Positions 5,899 to 7,736 of a stretch of 7,736 nt of DNA are shown one piece after another. The DNA is taken from the NCBI GenBank assembly GCA_937897495.1, contig CALCBL010000185.1:1-7736 (forward strand), given 5' to 3'. Below the pieces are notes generated by a model. That model ran no database searches. It was not told the origin of the DNA and worked only from the letters and a program-made list of their open reading frames with translations. The stretch's first letter is position 1, and each line of letters begins with the position of its first letter. The stretch is from an uncultured Burkholderiales bacterium. Lineage in GTDB: Bacteria; Pseudomonadota; Gammaproteobacteria; Burkholderiales; Burkholderiaceae_C. The translations under genes and the position numbers were made by a program.

Positions 5899-6855
5899 AT
5901 GAAAGCAAATATGGGCGTGAAAGAAATTTTATTGGCTGAACCTCGCGGCTTTTGTGCCGGCGTTGACCGTGCCATCGACATTGTGGAAGCGGCCATTGCC
6001 AAATTTGGCAGGCCTATTTACGTGCGCCATGAAATTGTGCACAACACCTATGTGGTGAATGACCTTAAAACCAAAGGCGCCATCTTCATTGAAGAGTTAA
6101 GCGACGTGCCGCCTGGTGCCACCTTGGTGTTCAGTGCGCATGGTGTGAGCAAAGCAATTCAGGCCGAAGCGGAGGCTCGCGGCTTCACTATTTTTGATGC
6201 GACCTGCCCTTTGGTCACCAAGGTGCATGTCGAAGTAGCCAAGCTGCACAAAGAAGGCTATGAGTTCATCATGATTGGTCACAAAGGCCACCCCGAAGTG
6301 GAAGGCACCATGGGCCAATTGCCCAATGGCATTCACTTGGTAGAAGACTCGGACGATGTGCTCAAGGTTCAACCCAAACAGACAGAACTGTTGGCAGTTG
6401 TCACACAAACCACTTTGAGTGTGGACGATGCAGCAGAAATACTATTGGCAGTGAAGAAGCGCTTTCCTAAAGTGCGTGAACCCAAGCAACAAGATATTTG
6501 CTATGCCACCCAAAACCGACAAGATGCCGTCAAACTCATGAGCCCCCAAGTTGATGTGTTGGTGGTGGTAGGCAGCCCTACCAGTTCCAACAGCAACCGT
6601 TTGCGTGAGTTAGGTGACCGCTTGGGCGCAGAAAGCTACATGATTGACAGCGCCGACGAGCTTCAAAATGAATGGTTTGAAGGCAAACACCGCGTGGGCC
6701 TCACTGCGGGTGCTTCTGCGCCTGAAGTGCTGGTGCAAGATGTCATCACCCGCTTACGCGCCTTGGGCGCCACGTCCATTCGCAAATTGGACGGCGTGAC
6801 TGAGACCATCAAATTCCCCTTGCCCAAGGGACTAAAATTAGACGATGGCCATTGA
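5899..6855 (+). CDS. ispH: 4-hydroxy-3-methylbut-2-enyl diphosphate reductase IspH (LytB)
   Basis: IspH reduces HMBPP to IPP and DMAPP, the last step of the MEP isoprenoid pathway, in the cytoplasm. It uses a [4Fe-4S] cluster fed by ferredoxin or flavodoxin. The three cluster cysteines are present: Cys19 in PRGFCAGVDRA, Cys103 in DATCPLVTKVH and Cys201 in DICYATQNRQ. Substrate-binding residues are also seen: His48 (HEIVHN), His81 (FSAHGVS), His131 and catalytic Glu133 in HPEVEGTMGQ, and the SSNSNRL motif (229-235). The length of 318 residues fits the family (E. coli 316). Two ATGs compete, at 5899 and 5911 (MGVKEILLAEPRG); the second leaves an N-terminus closer to many homologues and has a GATGAAAG purine stretch before it, so the true start is open by four codons. 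The gene sits between fkpB and serS with short gaps. Confidence 0.97.
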   Translation: MKANMGVKEILLAEPRGFCAGVDRAIDIVEAAIAKFGRPIYVRHEIVHNTYVVNDLKTKGAIFIEELSDVPPGATLVFSAHGVSKAIQAEAEARGFTIFDATCPLVTKVHVEVAKLHKEGYEFIMIGHKGHPEVEGTMGQLPNGIHLVEDSDDVLKVQPKQTELLAVVTQTTLSVDDAAEILLAVKKRFPKVREPKQQDICYATQNRQDAVKLMSPQVDVLVVVGSPTSSNSNRLRELGDRLGAESYMIDSADELQNEWFEGKHRVGLTAGASAPEVLVQDVITRLRALGATSIRKLDGVTETIKFPLPKGLKLDDGH

Positions 6856-6875
6856 TTTTTTGGCCGCATAACTTT

Positions 6876-6884
6876 TTATCCACA
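6876..6884 (+). promoter_or_regulatory. Perfect DnaA-box nonamer (TTATCCACA) at the serS start
   Basis: TTATCCACA is identical to the strongest E. coli-type DnaA box. Its last base is the A of the serS ATG. I saw no second perfect copy in the window, so this is not an origin. It may be chance or a regulatory DnaA site. Confidence 0.3.
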
Positions 6885-7736
6885 TGCTAGACATTCTCTT
6901 GCTCCGTAAAGACTTAGACGCCGCAGTAGCGCGTTTAGAGACTCGCAAAACACCACAAGCTTTTTTGAATGTAGAGAAGTTTCGTGCTTTAGAAACAGAG
7001 CGCAAAACTTTGCAAACGCGCACCGAAGAACTGCAAAGCCAGCGCAACAGCTTGTCCAAACAAATTGGCATGTTGAAAGCCAAAGGTGAAAGCACCGATC
7101 AGGTCATGGCCGATGTGGCCAGCATCAAAACAGAACTTGATGCATCTGCATTGCGCTTAGATGCTTTGCAGGCAGAAATTCAAGACATGCTGTTGGCCGT
7201 GCCCAACTTGCCACACGAAAGTGTGCCTGTGGGCGCTGACGAACACGGCAACGTTGAAGTGCGCAAATGGAGCGTTGATGGCAAAGGCCCAAAGACGTTT
7301 GACTTTGAAGTGCGCGACCACGTAGACATTGGTGAAAAATTGGGCCTGGACTTTGACATCGGCATCAAATTATCTGGCTCACGTTTCACTTTCATGCGTG
7401 GCCAAATTGCGCGCATGCACCGAGCTCTGGCGCAGTTCATGTTGGACACGCAAACACAGCAGCACGGCTACACAGAGTGTTACACGCCGTATATTGTGAA
7501 CGCAGACACTTTGCGAGGCACCGGCCAGTTGCCCAAGTTTGAAGGCGATTTGTTTGCTGCTAAAAAGGGCGGGCAAGATTCTGAAGAAGGTGCAGAAAGC
7601 CAAGCGCTGTATTTGATTCCCACTTCCGAAGTGACCCTGACCAATGTGGTTCGCGATGAAATTTTGGCAGAGTCAGATTTGCCCATGAAGCTCACAGCGC
7701 ACACGCCTTGCTTCCGCTCAGAAGCGGGCAGTGCTG
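6884..7736 (+). CDS. serS: Seryl-tRNA synthetase, N-terminal 284 residues (3' end outside window)
   Basis: SerS is the class II synthetase that charges tRNA-Ser (and tRNA-Sec where present) with serine. The frame from ATG 6884 is open to the window end. It begins [18 protein letters not shown], the normal family start. Residues about 28-105 form the long antiparallel coiled-coil arm that binds the tRNA variable arm. The catalytic core follows with [18 protein letters not shown] (106-123), [19 protein letters not shown] (139-157), [16 protein letters not shown] (172-187, motif 1 region), [13 protein letters not shown] (212-224) and the serine-binding TxE loop in [10 protein letters not shown] (245-254). 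The last bases enter motif 2 ([11 protein letters not shown], with Arg278 and Glu280). About 150 residues, including motif 3, are missing because of the window edge only. A charged linker ([15 protein letters not shown]) fills a known variable loop. The gene starts 28 bp after ispH, with a pyrimidine-rich region and no Shine-Dalgarno before it. Confidence 0.97.
   Translation, partial: MLDILLLRKDLDAAVARLETRKTPQAFLNVEKFRALETERKTLQTRTEELQSQRNSLSKQIGMLKAKGESTDQVMADVASIKTELDASALRLDALQAEIQDMLLAVPNLPHESVPVGADEHGNVEVRKWSVDGKGPKTFDFEVRDHVDIGEKLGLDFDIGIKLSGSRFTFMRGQIARMHRALAQFMLDTQTQQHGYTECYTPYIVNADTLRGTGQLPKFEGDLFAAKKGGQDSEEGAESQALYLIPTSEVTLTNVVRDEILAESDLPMKLTAHTPCFRSEAGSA

Noticed and set aside
6838..7704. 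Minus-strand ORFs opposite serS
   Set aside because: The plus strand encodes a complete, well-conserved SerS N-terminal region; the minus frames are shadows.

Overview
This looks like chromosomal core DNA from a betaproteobacterium of the order Burkholderiales, most likely a Comamonadaceae-type freshwater organism (Limnohabitans/Rhodoferax-like). The basis is the protein sequences: the FdhD variant with a GCGQGSVFGD motif, the SerS TSEVTLTN motif, the linked fkpB-ispH-serS order, and a small KLPAPSDEAKAKAAEAAAK-type periplasmic protein, together with moderate GC content by eye. The taxonomic call is inference from memory of family members, not a search result. No mobile element, CRISPR array, rRNA or tRNA gene was seen.

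Region 1 (1-430, + strand): the 3' end of a gene for a small exported Ala/Pro-rich protein of unknown function. It is entered at the end of its signal peptide and closed by a convincing rho-independent terminator. Region 2 (431-3923, +): fdhD, a sulfurtransferase for formate dehydrogenase maturation, overlaps by 11 bp a gene for a large FtsX/YbbP-family ABC transporter permease. Neither the permease's ATPase nor a formate dehydrogenase is in the window. Region 3 (3925-5277, - strand): radC and, 42 bp downstream of it, a gene for a Smr-domain protein. These probably form a two-gene operon that converges on the permease gene with a single base between stop codons.

Region 4 (5278-5439): a 162-bp divergent intergenic region with a plausible -10 element, several small inverted repeats and a possible 14-codon leader ORF. 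Region 5 (5440-7736, +): fkpB (SlyD/SlpA-type prolyl isomerase), ispH (last step of the MEP isoprenoid pathway) and the first 284 codons of serS (seryl-tRNA synthetase), closely spaced and probably co-transcribed. fkpB-ispH adjacency is a known conserved arrangement.

The genes are mostly housekeeping. I did not find a new biological system. The points most worth a second look are the FdhD that lacks the second cysteine of the CxxC motif, the permease without a neighbouring ATPase, the radC-smr pairing with a hairpin across the radC stop codon, and a perfect DnaA-box nonamer overlapping the serS start codon.
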